Assembly: GCA_902524235.1 (NCBI GenBank)
Contig: CABZCF010000001.1
Coordinates: 78,530-142,529 of the forward strand
Direction of reading: 5' to 3'
Source of the DNA: an uncultured Pelagibacteraceae bacterium
GTDB lineage: Bacteria; Pseudomonadota; Alphaproteobacteria; Pelagibacterales; Pelagibacteraceae
Length of the DNA stretch: 64,000 nt
In this document: piece after piece, positions 26,334-35,736 of the stretch
How the letters are laid out: each line of letters opens with the position of its first letter
Position numbering within the stretch: position 1 is the first letter of the stretch
The notes under the pieces: model-generated
Seen by the model: only the letters and a program-made list of their open reading frames with translations
Database searches by the model: none
Told to the model about the DNA's origin: nothing
Translations under genes and position numbers: made by a program

Positions 26334-27032
26334 ATGATTAGAGGATTTTTTTTTAAATTTTTTTTTTATATAGGTTTTGTTTTAATATGTGTTATTTTTT
26401 TACCATCATTAATAATGCCGAGCAATATTGCATCATTTGGTGGTAAGCTATCAGGATATTGGGCAAAATTTTGTTTAAGAATATTTTTATCAACAAAAAT
26501 AATTGTTAAAGGTCTAGAAAATATTGACAGAAGTAATAAATTTTTCATTGCTTGTACCCATCAATCCCAGTTTGAAACCTTCTTTTTACAAACAATATTT
26601 GAATCACCTTTTTTTATTTTAAAAAAGGAATTAATAAGAATTCCAATATTTGGTTCATTTTTAAAAAAAATAGGATGTATAGAAATTACTAGAAATAAAA
26701 CTAGCAAGGATAATGTTGATTTTTATGAGAGAGTAAAATTATCAATTCATAAGAAAAATAACCCATTAATAATATTTCCACAAGGTACAAGATACGATGT
26801 GAAAGAAAGACCAGATTTTAAAAAGGGAGTTTCAAGAATTTACAATTTAAATATTAAATGTCTTCCAGTTGTTTTAAATTCAGGATCAGTTTGGCCTAAA
26901 AAAGGCGTAATGAAATCAAATAAACAATTGATAATTTCAATTTTAAAACCCTTTGAAATTGGATTAGATGAAAATGTTTTTTTGAAAAGTTTACAAAATA
27001 AAATGTATGAAGAGTTGGATAAGATAAGTTAG
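26334..27032 (+). CDS. plsC: 1-acyl-sn-glycerol-3-phosphate acyltransferase
   Basis: PlsC, 232 residues. It acylates lysophosphatidic acid to phosphatidic acid at the inner membrane. There is an N-terminal membrane helix (FFFYIGFVLICVIFL). The acyltransferase motif is HQSQFE, an H-X4-E rather than H-X4-D box, a form that is usual in alphaproteobacterial PlsC. The second motif is FPQGTR. It lies 8 bases after lysA and ends in a 4-base overlap with dnaN on the other strand. Confidence 0.92.
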   Translation: MIRGFFFKFFFYIGFVLICVIFLPSLIMPSNIASFGGKLSGYWAKFCLRIFLSTKIIVKGLENIDRSNKFFIACTHQSQFETFFLQTIFESPFFILKKELIRIPIFGSFLKKIGCIEITRNKTSKDNVDFYERVKLSIHKKNNPLIIFPQGTRYDVKERPDFKKGVSRIYNLNIKCLPVVLNSGSVWPKKGVMKSNKQLIISILKPFEIGLDENVFLKSLQNKMYEELDKIS

Positions 27033-28141
27033 CCTTTCATTGGCATTACGACATAAATACTATCAAAATCTGAAGGATCTTTTATTAAAGCGGGGGATCC
27101 AGTATCTTTCAAAAAAAATTCAATTTTATCACCATCTAATTGTGAAGCGATGTCTAAAAGATATCTCGAATTAAAACTGATATCTAACTCATGGTCAAAC
27201 TTAACATTTAAATTTTCATTACCATCTCCACTATTGGTATTGTTGACCGATAAATCTAATTTATCTTTAGATAATTTAAACTTTACTCCATCTTTTTTAT
27301 CTAATGAAACAGATGCAACTCTATCTACTGAATTTAAAAATAATTTTAAATCAATTTCTAATTTTTTTTGGTTTTCTTTGGGAACAACTTGAGTATAGTT
27401 AGGAAATTTACCATCAATTAATTTTGAAATTAATATACTAGTTCCAACTTTAAACTTAATTTTTGATTTAGTTGTTGAGACTTTTACATTACCATTATTA
27501 TCCTCCAATAGAGAACAAAGTTGAAATATTGTTTTTTTTGGTAGTATAAGAGAATCAATTTTTACATCATCTTTTAGTCTTAGTTTTGAAATAGACATTC
27601 GATGGCTATCAGTTGCAGCCGCAGTTAAATAACTGCTGTTGTTTATGCTTGTTATATGTAAAAAGATGCCACTTAAATAGTGTCTTGTTTCATCAGAGGA
27701 TATTGAAAATTTACATTTATTTAGTAATTTAAGAAGACCCTTTGAATTTATTTCGAATTCTTTTTCATTAAAATCCTCATCGGTGACAGGAAATTCAGTT
27801 GAGCTTATGCAATTTAAATTAAAGACTGAATTTTCCGATTCTAAATTTAGCTTGGAGTCATTAATATTCGAAAAATTAATTTTCCTCCCAGATGAAATTT
27901 TCCTTATAATATCATACATAATTGATGAAGATGTTGTGGTTTTTCCCTCCTCTTGTATTTCCACGTTCTCGATTTCATGAATAAAAATTACATCTAAATC
28001 CGTAGCTGTAAGTTTTAATTTTGAGTTTGAGGCATCCAATAGTACGTTTGACAATATTGGTAATGTACTTCTTTTTTCAATTACACCCTGACAATAGTTA
28101 AGGGATTTTTGAATATCTTGTTGATTTACACTAAATTTCAT
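27029..28141 (-). CDS. dnaN: DNA polymerase III sliding clamp (beta subunit)
   Basis: DnaN, 370 residues with three clamp domains. It forms the ring that tethers replicative polymerase to DNA. The N-terminus MKFSVNQQDIQKSLNYCQGVIEKR, the mid-protein HYLSGIFLH and TDSHRMS motifs, and the C-terminal YVVMPMKG are characteristic. It starts 11 bases inside the end of dnaA, so it is the second gene of a dnaA-dnaN operon. recF does not follow. Confidence 0.97.
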   Translation of the reverse strand: MKFSVNQQDIQKSLNYCQGVIEKRSTLPILSNVLLDASNSKLKLTATDLDVIFIHEIENVEIQEEGKTTTSSSIMYDIIRKISSGRKINFSNINDSKLNLESENSVFNLNCISSTEFPVTDEDFNEKEFEINSKGLLKLLNKCKFSISSDETRHYLSGIFLHITSINNSSYLTAAATDSHRMSISKLRLKDDVKIDSLILPKKTIFQLCSLLEDNNGNVKVSTTKSKIKFKVGTSILISKLIDGKFPNYTQVVPKENQKKLEIDLKLFLNSVDRVASVSLDKKDGVKFKLSKDKLDLSVNNTNSGDGNENLNVKFDHELDISFNSRYLLDIASQLDGDKIEFFLKDTGSPALIKDPSDFDSIYVVMPMKG

Positions 28142-29543
28142 TACTCTTATTTAATAAAATTTGATTTTTTAAATTGTCTATGTTTGAATTAAGCTCATTA
28201 TCAATTTTCTTCAGTTTTTCAATAGTTTTAACAGAATGTATTACAGTTGTATGATCTCTATTAGCAAATGCTCTACCTATCTCCGGTAAAGATTTTGATG
28301 TCAATGACTTGGCTAAATATATTGCTGTTTGCCTAGGTCTTACCAAGTATCTTGATCTTCTAGATGATAACATCTCATTTTTACTAATTTTAAAAAATTT
28401 GCATACTTCAGTTTGTATAACATCCATTGTTACTTTGTTTTCTGGAATACTTAGTAGGTCTTTTAAGATGACTTTTGTTTCTGCTAATGAAGGCACTTTG
28501 TTATAAATTCTTGAAAATGAAACTATTCTATTTAGAGCACCTACTAGCTCTCTGATACTTGTTTTAATTTCAGTGCTAATAAGAATTTTTATCTCTTCAG
28601 ATATTTCTATACTATTGAAATTTAGATATTTTAATTCATCTGATTTAATTTTAATTATTTTATATCTTAATTCTTTATCAGGGTTTTGAATATCAACAAC
28701 AAGCCCTCCAGAAAATCTTGATTTTATACGCTCTTGTATACGAACCAATTTACTTGGCGGGCGATCCGCTGAAACTATAATTTGTGATCCTTTATCAAGT
28801 AGTGCATTAAATGTATGAAAAAACTCTTCCTGCATTGCTTCTTTTCCATTCATAAATTGGATATCATCAATTAACAAAACATCTGTATTTCTAAAGTATT
28901 CTTTAAATTTTACCATATCATTTGTTTTTATAGATTTTACAAATTGATACATAAATCTTTCTGCTGAAATAAACATAACCTTGTTTATGTTTTTTAGTTT
29001 TAAACCAATTGCATTCAATAAATGAGTTTTACCCATACCAACTCCACCGTAAATATAAAGAGGGTTATAATGAGAAATATCATTTGAAACTTTTTTTGAA
29101 GCTTCAAATGCTAACTTGTTACTTTCTCCTATAACAAAGTTTTCGAAATTTTTATTTGGATCTATTCTATTATATTGTAAATAACTATCTTTTAAAAAAG
29201 ATATGTTTTTATTTGGAAATGATTTTAAATCTGTTTTTTTTTCAGTAAGTTTGCTGTCCTTTGGTGTATCGATGATAAATTCAACTCTAATTATCTCTTT
29301 TTTTTTAATTTTGATTATTTGTAAAATTTGATCTAAATATCGTGAGGTAATCCAATCTCTGATAAATCTAGTTGAAACCGAAAGAAGTAAATAATTTTTG
29401 TATTCCTCAACAAAAACTATTTTCTTTAACCAGCTTTCAAATATCTCGCTACCAAATTTTTCTTTGAAAACTATTTGAACATCTTCCCAGCTAATTTTTT
29501 TTTCAAATATTTGATCTGAATTTTGAGTTAAATTATTTTTCAT
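28131..29543 (-). CDS. dnaA: Chromosomal replication initiator protein
   Basis: DnaA, 470 residues. It binds DnaA boxes and opens the replication origin. Domain I is at about 15-90. The AAA+ Walker A is GGVGMGKT (166-173), and Walker B is LLIDDIQFM. The C-terminal DNA-binding domain holds the signature region RAFANRDHTTVIHSVKTIEKL. It overlaps dnaN by 11 bases. A 319-base spacer separates it from rpsT upstream. Confidence 0.97.
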   Translation of the reverse strand: MKNNLTQNSDQIFEKKISWEDVQIVFKEKFGSEIFESWLKKIVFVEEYKNYLLLSVSTRFIRDWITSRYLDQILQIIKIKKKEIIRVEFIIDTPKDSKLTEKKTDLKSFPNKNISFLKDSYLQYNRIDPNKNFENFVIGESNKLAFEASKKVSNDISHYNPLYIYGGVGMGKTHLLNAIGLKLKNINKVMFISAERFMYQFVKSIKTNDMVKFKEYFRNTDVLLIDDIQFMNGKEAMQEEFFHTFNALLDKGSQIIVSADRPPSKLVRIQERIKSRFSGGLVVDIQNPDKELRYKIIKIKSDELKYLNFNSIEISEEIKILISTEIKTSIRELVGALNRIVSFSRIYNKVPSLAETKVILKDLLSIPENKVTMDVIQTEVCKFFKISKNEMLSSRRSRYLVRPRQTAIYLAKSLTSKSLPEIGRAFANRDHTTVIHSVKTIEKLKKIDNELNSNIDNLKNQILLNKSNEI

Positions 29544-29862
29544 GGGATGTTTGAGTTAGAACTTTGGAAATAATTATTCAATAAAATTATTTTAATTTTA
29601 AAAAATATTTAAAATCTGCAATTGTAAAATTTAAACTAGAATTCAACTAATAGTTAAACTAAAATTAAATTAGTACAAAAAATATTACTTAAAGATTTAT
29701 TGTCTCTTACCATATATAGATGCAACTAATTATTTTTATTTATATTTTGTGTCAAATTAAAAATAAATATCTTCTAAGTTGAAAAACTTAGAGTAAAAAA
29801 AAAATTTAATGTAAAAGATCTGTTTGTATCTAAGACTACTTAAAGTTGTTTGTATTACCTAA
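29544..29862. other. dnaA-rpsT intergenic region; dnaA promoter region and weak origin candidate
   Basis: This 319-base non-coding stretch is the longest in the window and extremely AT-rich. It lies upstream of dnaA and downstream of rpsT. I see a 20-base inverted repeat at 29773-29792 and two similar T-rich words, AAAGTTGTTTGTA and AAAGGTTGTTTAT, near the rpsT end. No DnaA box matching TTATNCACA is visible on either strand, so origin function is not supported beyond position and composition. A dnaA promoter is expected here but cannot be singled out. Confidence 0.4.
29773..29792. repeat. Perfect inverted repeat between rpsT and dnaA
   Basis: TCTAAGTT-GAAA-AACTTAGA has 8-bp arms and a 4-base loop. 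On the minus strand it is followed by AGATATTTATTTTT, only loosely T-rich, so it could be a weak terminator for rpsT located 71 bases after its stop. It could also be a replication-region structure. Confidence 0.55.
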
Positions 29863-30123
29863 CTAAAGGTTGTTTATTTTTTTTGTTATTCTTGAAATAT
29901 TTCTTGACGCATTTTTCTTTTTAACAATGCCAGTTTTGGCTATTTTCATTAACTCAGAATTAAGTTTAGGCAAAAATTTTAAAGCTTCATTTTTATCTTT
30001 TTTTTCTAACAAAATATTCATTTTTTTTATAGCTCTTCTAAATCTATTTTTTCTTGATTTGTTAACTACTGTTTGTTTAGAAATTCGCCTAATTGTTTTA
30101 ATTGCAGATTTTGTATTTGCCAT
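29863..30123 (-). CDS. rpsT: 30S ribosomal protein S20
   Basis: S20, 86 residues, the normal size. It binds 16S rRNA at the base of the small subunit. The conserved N-terminus MANTKSAIKTIRRISKQT and the arginine-rich RKNRFRRAIKK are clear. It lies between mutM and dnaA on the same strand, a conserved alphaproteobacterial order. Confidence 0.97.
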   Translation of the reverse strand: MANTKSAIKTIRRISKQTVVNKSRKNRFRRAIKKMNILLEKKDKNEALKFLPKLNSELMKIAKTGIVKKKNASRNISRITKKINNL

Positions 30124-30174
30124 AATCGCGAACGTATAACTTGGTATTTATAAGTGGTCAATAAAATAATAAAT

Positions 30175-31038
30175 TTATTTTTGACAGATATTACAATAGA
30201 ATGTTGATCTATTAGAAATATTAAGTTTTTTAATTTTGTTTTTACAACTGCTATTGGGACAATTTTCATTTTCTTTATTGTAAACTTTAAACTCGTTTTG
30301 AAAGGACCCAGCGTTACCATCTGAGTTTTTAAAATCTCTTATAGATGATCCTCCCTTTCTAATAGCTTTATTTAAAATGAATTTTGTTGATATGATTATA
30401 TTGCTGATTTCTTTTAAGTTTAAGCTATTTGCTAATCTAATTGGTCTAATTTTTGAATGGAATAAAATTTCACTTGCATAAATATTTCCAATTCCTGAGA
30501 TAATTTTTTGATCTAATAATACATTTTTAATATTTTTTTTGGATAATTTTAAATTTTTTTTCAAGTATTCTAAATTAAATTTTTTACTTAATGGTTCACA
30601 ACCATTTCTGCTAAAGTAATTATTAAAAGTACTCTCATTTTCAAATAGTTTTATAAATCCAAATCTTCTCGGATCATTATAAATTATCTTGAAGTCTTTA
30701 AAATAAAAAATTAAATGATTGTGATTTTTACCTAACACCGGAGAGTGATAAAAACTTAAATTTGTTTTTTTATTTTTAAATTTATTTTTGACTATGTGAA
30801 GCGTTCCTGACATACCAAGATGTATACAAAAAAAAGTATAGTCATCTAACGAGATTGTAATATATTTAGCTTTTCTAGAAATATTTAATATTTTTTTACC
30901 TTTAAGTTTTTTTTCGAAATTATTATCTACTTTGTATCTAAGCTTTCGATTATTTACTTTGACATTAAGTATTTTTCTTAAATATACGCTTTTCTGGAGT
31001 GACCGTTTGACGATTTCTACTTCTGGCAATTCTGGCAT
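30175..31038 (-). CDS. mutM: Formamidopyrimidine-DNA glycosylase
   Basis: MutM/Fpg, 287 residues. It removes 8-oxoguanine and formamidopyrimidines and nicks the abasic site. The catalytic N-terminus PELPEVE (Pro2, Glu3) is intact. The H2TH region contains KNVLLDQKIISGIGNIYASE, and the zinc finger CPNSSC...CNICQ closes the protein. Its start is 30 bases from the divergent ubiE start. Confidence 0.96.
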   Translation of the reverse strand: MPELPEVEIVKRSLQKSVYLRKILNVKVNNRKLRYKVDNNFEKKLKGKKILNISRKAKYITISLDDYTFFCIHLGMSGTLHIVKNKFKNKKTNLSFYHSPVLGKNHNHLIFYFKDFKIIYNDPRRFGFIKLFENESTFNNYFSRNGCEPLSKKFNLEYLKKNLKLSKKNIKNVLLDQKIISGIGNIYASEILFHSKIRPIRLANSLNLKEISNIIISTKFILNKAIRKGGSSIRDFKNSDGNAGSFQNEFKVYNKENENCPNSSCKNKIKKLNISNRSTFYCNICQK

Positions 31039-31068
31039 TTAATATTATATTACCATTTTAAAAAAATT

Positions 31069-31773
31069 ATGACCCAAAATTTACAACAAAATAGATCTTT
31101 CGTCGAAAATGTTTTTAGCACGGTCTTTGAAAGATATGATGTTATGAATGACTTGATGTCTTTTGGAATGCACAGAATTTGGAAACAAAGGTTACTAAAC
31201 ATTATGCGTCCCTCAAATGACCAGTCTTTGATTGATGTAGGTTGTGGTACAGGCGACATATGCGAATTATTTTCTAAACATACAAGCAATGACACAAAAA
31301 TTTTAGCAGTTGATCCAAATATTAATATGATTGAGAAATGTAAAAAAAGATTAGGCCATCTAAAAAATTTAGAGTTGAAAATTTGTAACGGAGAAAAATT
31401 GAAGGTTAAGGATAATAGTTTTGATTTTTATACAATTAGTTTTGGTCTAAGAAATACAGCAGATATTGAAAAAACTATATCAGAAGCTTATCGTGTACTC
31501 AAAAAAGGTGGTCGTTTTTTCTGTTTGGAATTTTCAAAAATTGATAACGAGAATTTGGATTTTATATACAAACAATATTCCAAGATAATTCCAAGTATTG
31601 GTAAATATGTAGTTGGAGATAGTAAACCATATGAATATTTAATTAAAAGTATAGAAAATTTTGTAAACCAAGAAGAGTTATTAGAAGTTTTAAAAAGTAA
31701 AAATTTCAAGAACTGTAACTACGTCAATTTAAATGGTGGGATAGTTGCTATACATTATGGTTGGAAAATATAA
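31069..31773 (+). CDS. ubiE: Demethylmenaquinone/ubiquinone C-methyltransferase
   Basis: UbiE, 234 residues, a SAM-dependent class I methyltransferase for the C2 methylation of ubiquinone. The family N-terminus FVENVFSTVFERYDVMNDLMSFGMHRIWK is clear. The SAM motif I is LIDVGCGTGDI and the downstream FGLRNTADIEK is the UbiE signature. It heads an operon with ubiB, coaBC and dut; its TAA overlaps the ubiB ATG. Confidence 0.96.
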   Translation: MTQNLQQNRSFVENVFSTVFERYDVMNDLMSFGMHRIWKQRLLNIMRPSNDQSLIDVGCGTGDICELFSKHTSNDTKILAVDPNINMIEKCKKRLGHLKNLELKICNGEKLKVKDNSFDFYTISFGLRNTADIEKTISEAYRVLKKGGRFFCLEFSKIDNENLDFIYKQYSKIIPSIGKYVVGDSKPYEYLIKSIENFVNQEELLEVLKSKNFKNCNYVNLNGGIVAIHYGWKI

Positions 31774-33341
31774 TGATAAAAAAAATTCTAATCCTATTTA
31801 AAATAGCGAGATCCCTAGCATTATCAGATGCCTTAGATGTCATTTACAAAATACATCAACCACCACTTAGTCTTAAAATTTTTTTTAAATTATTTTCAAT
31901 TAGGTTTTCAAAAAAAAAAAACGAAACTTTGAATTTAAGCGATGAGGAAAAACTTTGTAATTCAATTCAAAATATGGGTACAAGCTTTATTAAACTCGGT
32001 CAATTCTTATCTACGAGACCTGACATTATTGGAGAGAAGCTATCAAATAAGTTGGAAAAATTACAAGATAGAGTTCCTGAATTTCCTTTGTCAGATGCTA
32101 AAGAAATATTAAAAAAAAACATTGGTGAACAAAATTATAATTTAGTTTTAAATCTTAGCGAACCGGTAGCAGCAGCATCAATTGCACAGGTTCATAAAGC
32201 ACAAATAGATGATAACGGGATAATTAAAGATGTTGCTATAAAAATTTTGAGACCAAATATAAAAAAGATTTTTAATGAACAGATTGATGCACTAATGCTT
32301 TTTGCTTATTTAATAGAAAGTACAATTAAAAGCACAAGAAGACTGAAACTTGTTGAAGTTGTATTTTTATTGAAACAAATTACTAATCACGAGATGGATC
32401 TTAGATTTGAGGCAGCTGCAGCAAACGAATTTGCTGAGAATACTAAAAACGATGTTGGATTTAAAGTTCCAAAAATTTATTGGAATTTTACAAGTGAGGA
32501 AGTACTTACACTAGATTGGATTGAGGGAGTTTCAATAAGAGAGAAAAACGAATTAGAGAAGAAAAATATTGACATTAAAAGCATAGCGAATGATGTGATT
32601 CAGCATTTTTTAAGACACGCAGTTAGAGATGGGTTTTTCCATGCTGATATGCATCAAGGGAATTTATTCGTGAATGAGAATGGTCAGATTGTACCTGTTG
32701 ATTTCGGGATAATGGGTAGAATCGATAAGATTAATAGAAGATTTCTTGCTGAGATTTTATACGGTTTTATAAAAAGAGATTATAAAAAAGTTGCAGAGGT
32801 TCATATTCTTGCAGGACTGGTCCCAAAAGATACTCAAGTTGAATCTCTTTCACAAGCTTTAAGATCTATAGGTGAGCCAATTTTTGGACAGAAGGTTAAG
32901 GATATTTCAGGGGGGAAATTGTTAAAACAATTATTTGATATTACTGATAAGTTTAATATGCAAACTCAACCTCAGCTTTTGATGTTACAGAAAACTATGG
33001 TCGTTGTAGAAGGGGTGGCAAGAAAATTAAATCCAGACACCAATATATGGGATACTTCTAAACCAGTTTTGGAAAAATGGCTAAAAGAAAGTAAAGATCC
33101 AATAAATAATTTTAAAGATACGATTAAGGATACAGCTGAAGCATTAAAAAGACTACCTGAACTTCCTGAGATAATGGACAAAGCTAATCAGGCATTAACC
33201 TACTTGTCTAGCGGACAGATACCACAAACTTCAACATCTTATTCTGCATTTAAAGAAAAACAATTAGAAATTAAATCATTTAGAAATCAAAGTATTATTG
33301 GTATAATATTTCTTGTTTTTTTTAGTATCATAGTATTTTAA
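31773..33341 (+). CDS. ubiB: UbiB/ABC1-type atypical kinase of ubiquinone synthesis
   Basis: UbiB, 522 residues from ATG 31773. It is an atypical kinase/ATPase of the ADCK family needed for ubiquinone assembly. KLGQFLSTRPD is the family-specific KxGQ motif and AAASIAQVHKAQ replaces the glycine-rich loop. HADMHQGNLFV and PVDFGIMGR carry the catalytic residues. A C-terminal hydrophobic helix (SIIGIIFLVFFSIIVF) anchors it in the membrane. The frame opens four codons earlier, but the ATG overlapping the ubiE stop as TAATG is the better start. Confidence 0.95.
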   Translation: MIKKILILFKIARSLALSDALDVIYKIHQPPLSLKIFFKLFSIRFSKKKNETLNLSDEEKLCNSIQNMGTSFIKLGQFLSTRPDIIGEKLSNKLEKLQDRVPEFPLSDAKEILKKNIGEQNYNLVLNLSEPVAAASIAQVHKAQIDDNGIIKDVAIKILRPNIKKIFNEQIDALMLFAYLIESTIKSTRRLKLVEVVFLLKQITNHEMDLRFEAAAANEFAENTKNDVGFKVPKIYWNFTSEEVLTLDWIEGVSIREKNELEKKNIDIKSIANDVIQHFLRHAVRDGFFHADMHQGNLFVNENGQIVPVDFGIMGRIDKINRRFLAEILYGFIKRDYKKVAEVHILAGLVPKDTQVESLSQALRSIGEPIFGQKVKDISGGKLLKQLFDITDKFNMQTQPQLLMLQKTMVVVEGVARKLNPDTNIWDTSKPVLEKWLKESKDPINNFKDTIKDTAEALKRLPELPEIMDKANQALTYLSSGQIPQTSTSYSAFKEKQLEIKSFRNQSIIGIIFLVFFSIIVF

Positions 33342-33348
33342 TCTAGAA

Positions 33349-34548
33349 ATGAATTATTTAAATAATAAAAAAATACTTCTCATTATATGCGGAGGAATTT
33401 CTGCATATAAAAGTCTCGATTTAATAAGATTGTTAAAAAAAAATGGATCTAGTGTTAAAACAATTCTTACTAAGTCTGCAGAGAAATTTGTTACACCTTT
33501 ATCAGTGGTCTCATTATCGCAAGAGAAAATTTATACAGATATATTTGATTATAATAATGAAGCTGAAATGGATCATATATCATTATCTAGGTGGGCTGAC
33601 ATAGTTTTAATCGTCCCTGCAACAGCAAATACTATAGCAAAACTAAGTAATGGAATAGCTGATGACCTTGCTACTACAGTTGTTTTAGCCTCAAATAAAA
33701 AAATCTTTTTAGCACCAGCAATGAATGTAAGAATGTGGGAACATGTTTCTAACAAACATAATATTCAAAAGATAAAAGAGTTTGGATACAATGTTATAGG
33801 TCCAGATATAGGTGATATGGCTTGCGGTGAATATGGCGAAGGAAAAATGTCGAGTGTGGAAGATATCTTTAATGAAATTAATAATTACTTTAAAAAAATT
33901 AATCGTAATAAAAAACTAAAAGCTTTGGTAACAGCAGGCCCTACGGTAGAGCCAATTGATCCTATAAGATTCATATCTAATAGATCAAGCGGTAAGCAGG
34001 GATATGAAATTGCAAGAGCATTAGCTGATAATGGATACGATACGACTCTTATAACAGGGCCGACGAACCTAAAAATTCCCTCCAGTTTAAACGTAATAAA
34101 AATTAATACTGCTGATCAAATGCTTGAACAAACATTAAAAAATTTACCCGCTGATGTAGCTATCTTTTCTGCTGCTGTTTCAGACTTTAAAATAGATAAT
34201 TTTAGTAAATCTAAAATTAAAAAATCAGAAAATATGAAATTAAACTTAACAAGAAACAGAGATATTCTGAGCTTGGTATCTAAACATAACTCTTTAAGAC
34301 CAAAATTAGTTATTGGTTTTTCAGCAGAAACGGATAATCTCGAGAAAAATTCTAAACTTAAATTGAATGAAAAAAATTGTGACTGGATTATTGCGAATGA
34401 TGTAAGTAACAAAGATATAGGTTTTAATTCAGATTTTAATAAAGTTTCAATATTTTATAAAAATAGAAAGTCAGAAGTCATATCTAAAATGAAAAAAGCT
34501 TTGTTAGCAAACGAAATTGTAGAGAAAATTAATCAAGAATTAAATTGA
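33349..34548 (+). CDS. coaBC: Bifunctional phosphopantothenoylcysteine decarboxylase/phosphopantothenate-cysteine ligase
   Basis: CoaBC, 399 residues. It carries out two consecutive steps of coenzyme A synthesis. The flavin-binding CoaC domain (1-185) shows PATANTIAKLSNGIADDL, the PAMNVRMW loop and the catalytic cysteine in GDMACGEYGEGKM. The CoaB domain (190-399) shows TAGPTVEPIDPIRFISNRSSGKQG and FSAAVSDF. It lies 7 bases after ubiB and 4 bases before dut. Confidence 0.95.
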   Translation: MNYLNNKKILLIICGGISAYKSLDLIRLLKKNGSSVKTILTKSAEKFVTPLSVVSLSQEKIYTDIFDYNNEAEMDHISLSRWADIVLIVPATANTIAKLSNGIADDLATTVVLASNKKIFLAPAMNVRMWEHVSNKHNIQKIKEFGYNVIGPDIGDMACGEYGEGKMSSVEDIFNEINNYFKKINRNKKLKALVTAGPTVEPIDPIRFISNRSSGKQGYEIARALADNGYDTTLITGPTNLKIPSSLNVIKINTADQMLEQTLKNLPADVAIFSAAVSDFKIDNFSKSKIKKSENMKLNLTRNRDILSLVSKHNSLRPKLVIGFSAETDNLEKNSKLKLNEKNCDWIIANDVSNKDIGFNSDFNKVSIFYKNRKSEVISKMKKALLANEIVEKINQELN

Positions 34549-34552
34549 TAAT

Positions 34553-34990
34553 ATGATCAAGGTTATGATTAAGAAACTTGATCCTAATGTTGAGATGCCT
34601 GAATATAAAACTGCAGGGTCTTCAGGTGTTGATTTAATGGCGAATTTAAATGAGAAAATTACTCTAAAATCTGGAGAGTCTTGCATAGTGCCTACTGGAT
34701 TATCTATCTCTATACCTAAAGATTGCGAGGTGCAAATAAGGCCGAGATCAGGGCTAGCAGCAAAGTCTCAAATATCAGTTTTAAATACACCAGGAACAAT
34801 TGATAGCGATTACAGAGGTGAAATTAAAATTATTCTTTTTAACCATGGTAAAAATGAATTTATAATAAATAATAAAGATAGGATTGCACAAATGGTACTT
34901 ACGCCAATATTAAAATTCGACTTTCAAGAAGTAGATGATTTAGATAATAGCTTAAGGGGATCTGGTGGGTTCGGTTCGACGGGTAAATGA
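34553..34990 (+). CDS. dut: Deoxyuridine 5'-triphosphate nucleotidohydrolase
   Basis: Trimeric dUTPase, 145 residues. It hydrolyses dUTP to dUMP to keep uracil out of DNA. The five motifs are visible, including AGSSGVDL, RPRSGLAAKS, GTIDSDYRGEI, RIAQMV and the C-terminal GSGGFGSTG, which closes over the active site. coaBC-dut is a conserved pair. Its stop overlaps the next start as ATGA. Confidence 0.97.
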   Translation: MIKVMIKKLDPNVEMPEYKTAGSSGVDLMANLNEKITLKSGESCIVPTGLSISIPKDCEVQIRPRSGLAAKSQISVLNTPGTIDSDYRGEIKIILFNHGKNEFIINNKDRIAQMVLTPILKFDFQEVDDLDNSLRGSGGFGSTGK

Positions 34991-35733
34991 GTTTAAGATT
35001 AAATAAATATCAACTTGAAAAATATTCAAGACAAATAATATTGAAAGATGTGGGTGCCTTAGGTCAAAAAAAAATTATAAAATCAAAGGTGTTAATCATA
35101 GGGATGGGTGGTTTAGGTTGTCCTGTTGCAGAATTTTTAACAAGAGCAGGAATAGGAAATATAGGTATAGTTGATTTTGATAAAGTTGACTTATCAAATA
35201 TTCATCGTCAAAGTCTTTTTAATTTAAAAGATTTAAAGAAATCAAAAGTGATAACTGCAAAAAAAAAATTAAATAAAATTAATATTCAAACTAAAGTTAA
35301 ATGTTATAATTTAAAATTAAATAAAAAAAATCAAAGTAAAATTATCAAAAAATACGACTATATCGTTGATGGATCTGATAATTTTGAAACAAAACTTTTA
35401 GTAAATGATTTTTGTAAAAAATATAAAAAATTTCTTGTTACAGGTGCTATAAGTAAATTTAATGGACATATTTTTAGTTTTGATTTTAAGAAAAAAAATA
35501 CTCCCTGTATAAGAAGTTTTTATCAAGAAGAAAATATATCTGACGAAATACTAAACTGTGACTATGAAGGGATTTTAGGCACTGTAGCAAGCACGATAGG
35601 ATCAATTCAATCTAATGAAATTTTAAAAAAAATATTGAATATTGGTAAAAATCTTAATGGTTATGTACTTATTTTAGATTTATTAAATTTGAATTTTAGA
35701 AAAGTTAAATATAATAAAATTAAAAGTTTTTAG
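34987..35733 (+). CDS. HesA/MoeB/ThiF-family adenylyltransferase without the zinc site
   Basis: A 248-residue E1-like enzyme of the kind that adenylates the C-terminus of MoaD or ThiS. The ATP loop GMGGLGCPVAE, the DFDKVDLSNIHRQ strand and DGSDNFETK are present. MoeB and ThiF normally have two CxxC pairs holding zinc. Here the first position is CIRS and the C-terminal pair is absent, so the zinc site appears lost. The Cys in LNCDYEGILG corresponds to the reactive region. Whether it serves molybdopterin or thiamine synthesis cannot be decided. It is cotranscribed with dut. Confidence 0.8.
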   Translation: MSLRLNKYQLEKYSRQIILKDVGALGQKKIIKSKVLIIGMGGLGCPVAEFLTRAGIGNIGIVDFDKVDLSNIHRQSLFNLKDLKKSKVITAKKKLNKINIQTKVKCYNLKLNKKNQSKIIKKYDYIVDGSDNFETKLLVNDFCKKYKKFLVTGAISKFNGHIFSFDFKKKNTPCIRSFYQEENISDEILNCDYEGILGTVASTIGSIQSNEILKKILNIGKNLNGYVLILDLLNLNFRKVKYNKIKSF

Positions 35734-35736
35734 TAA

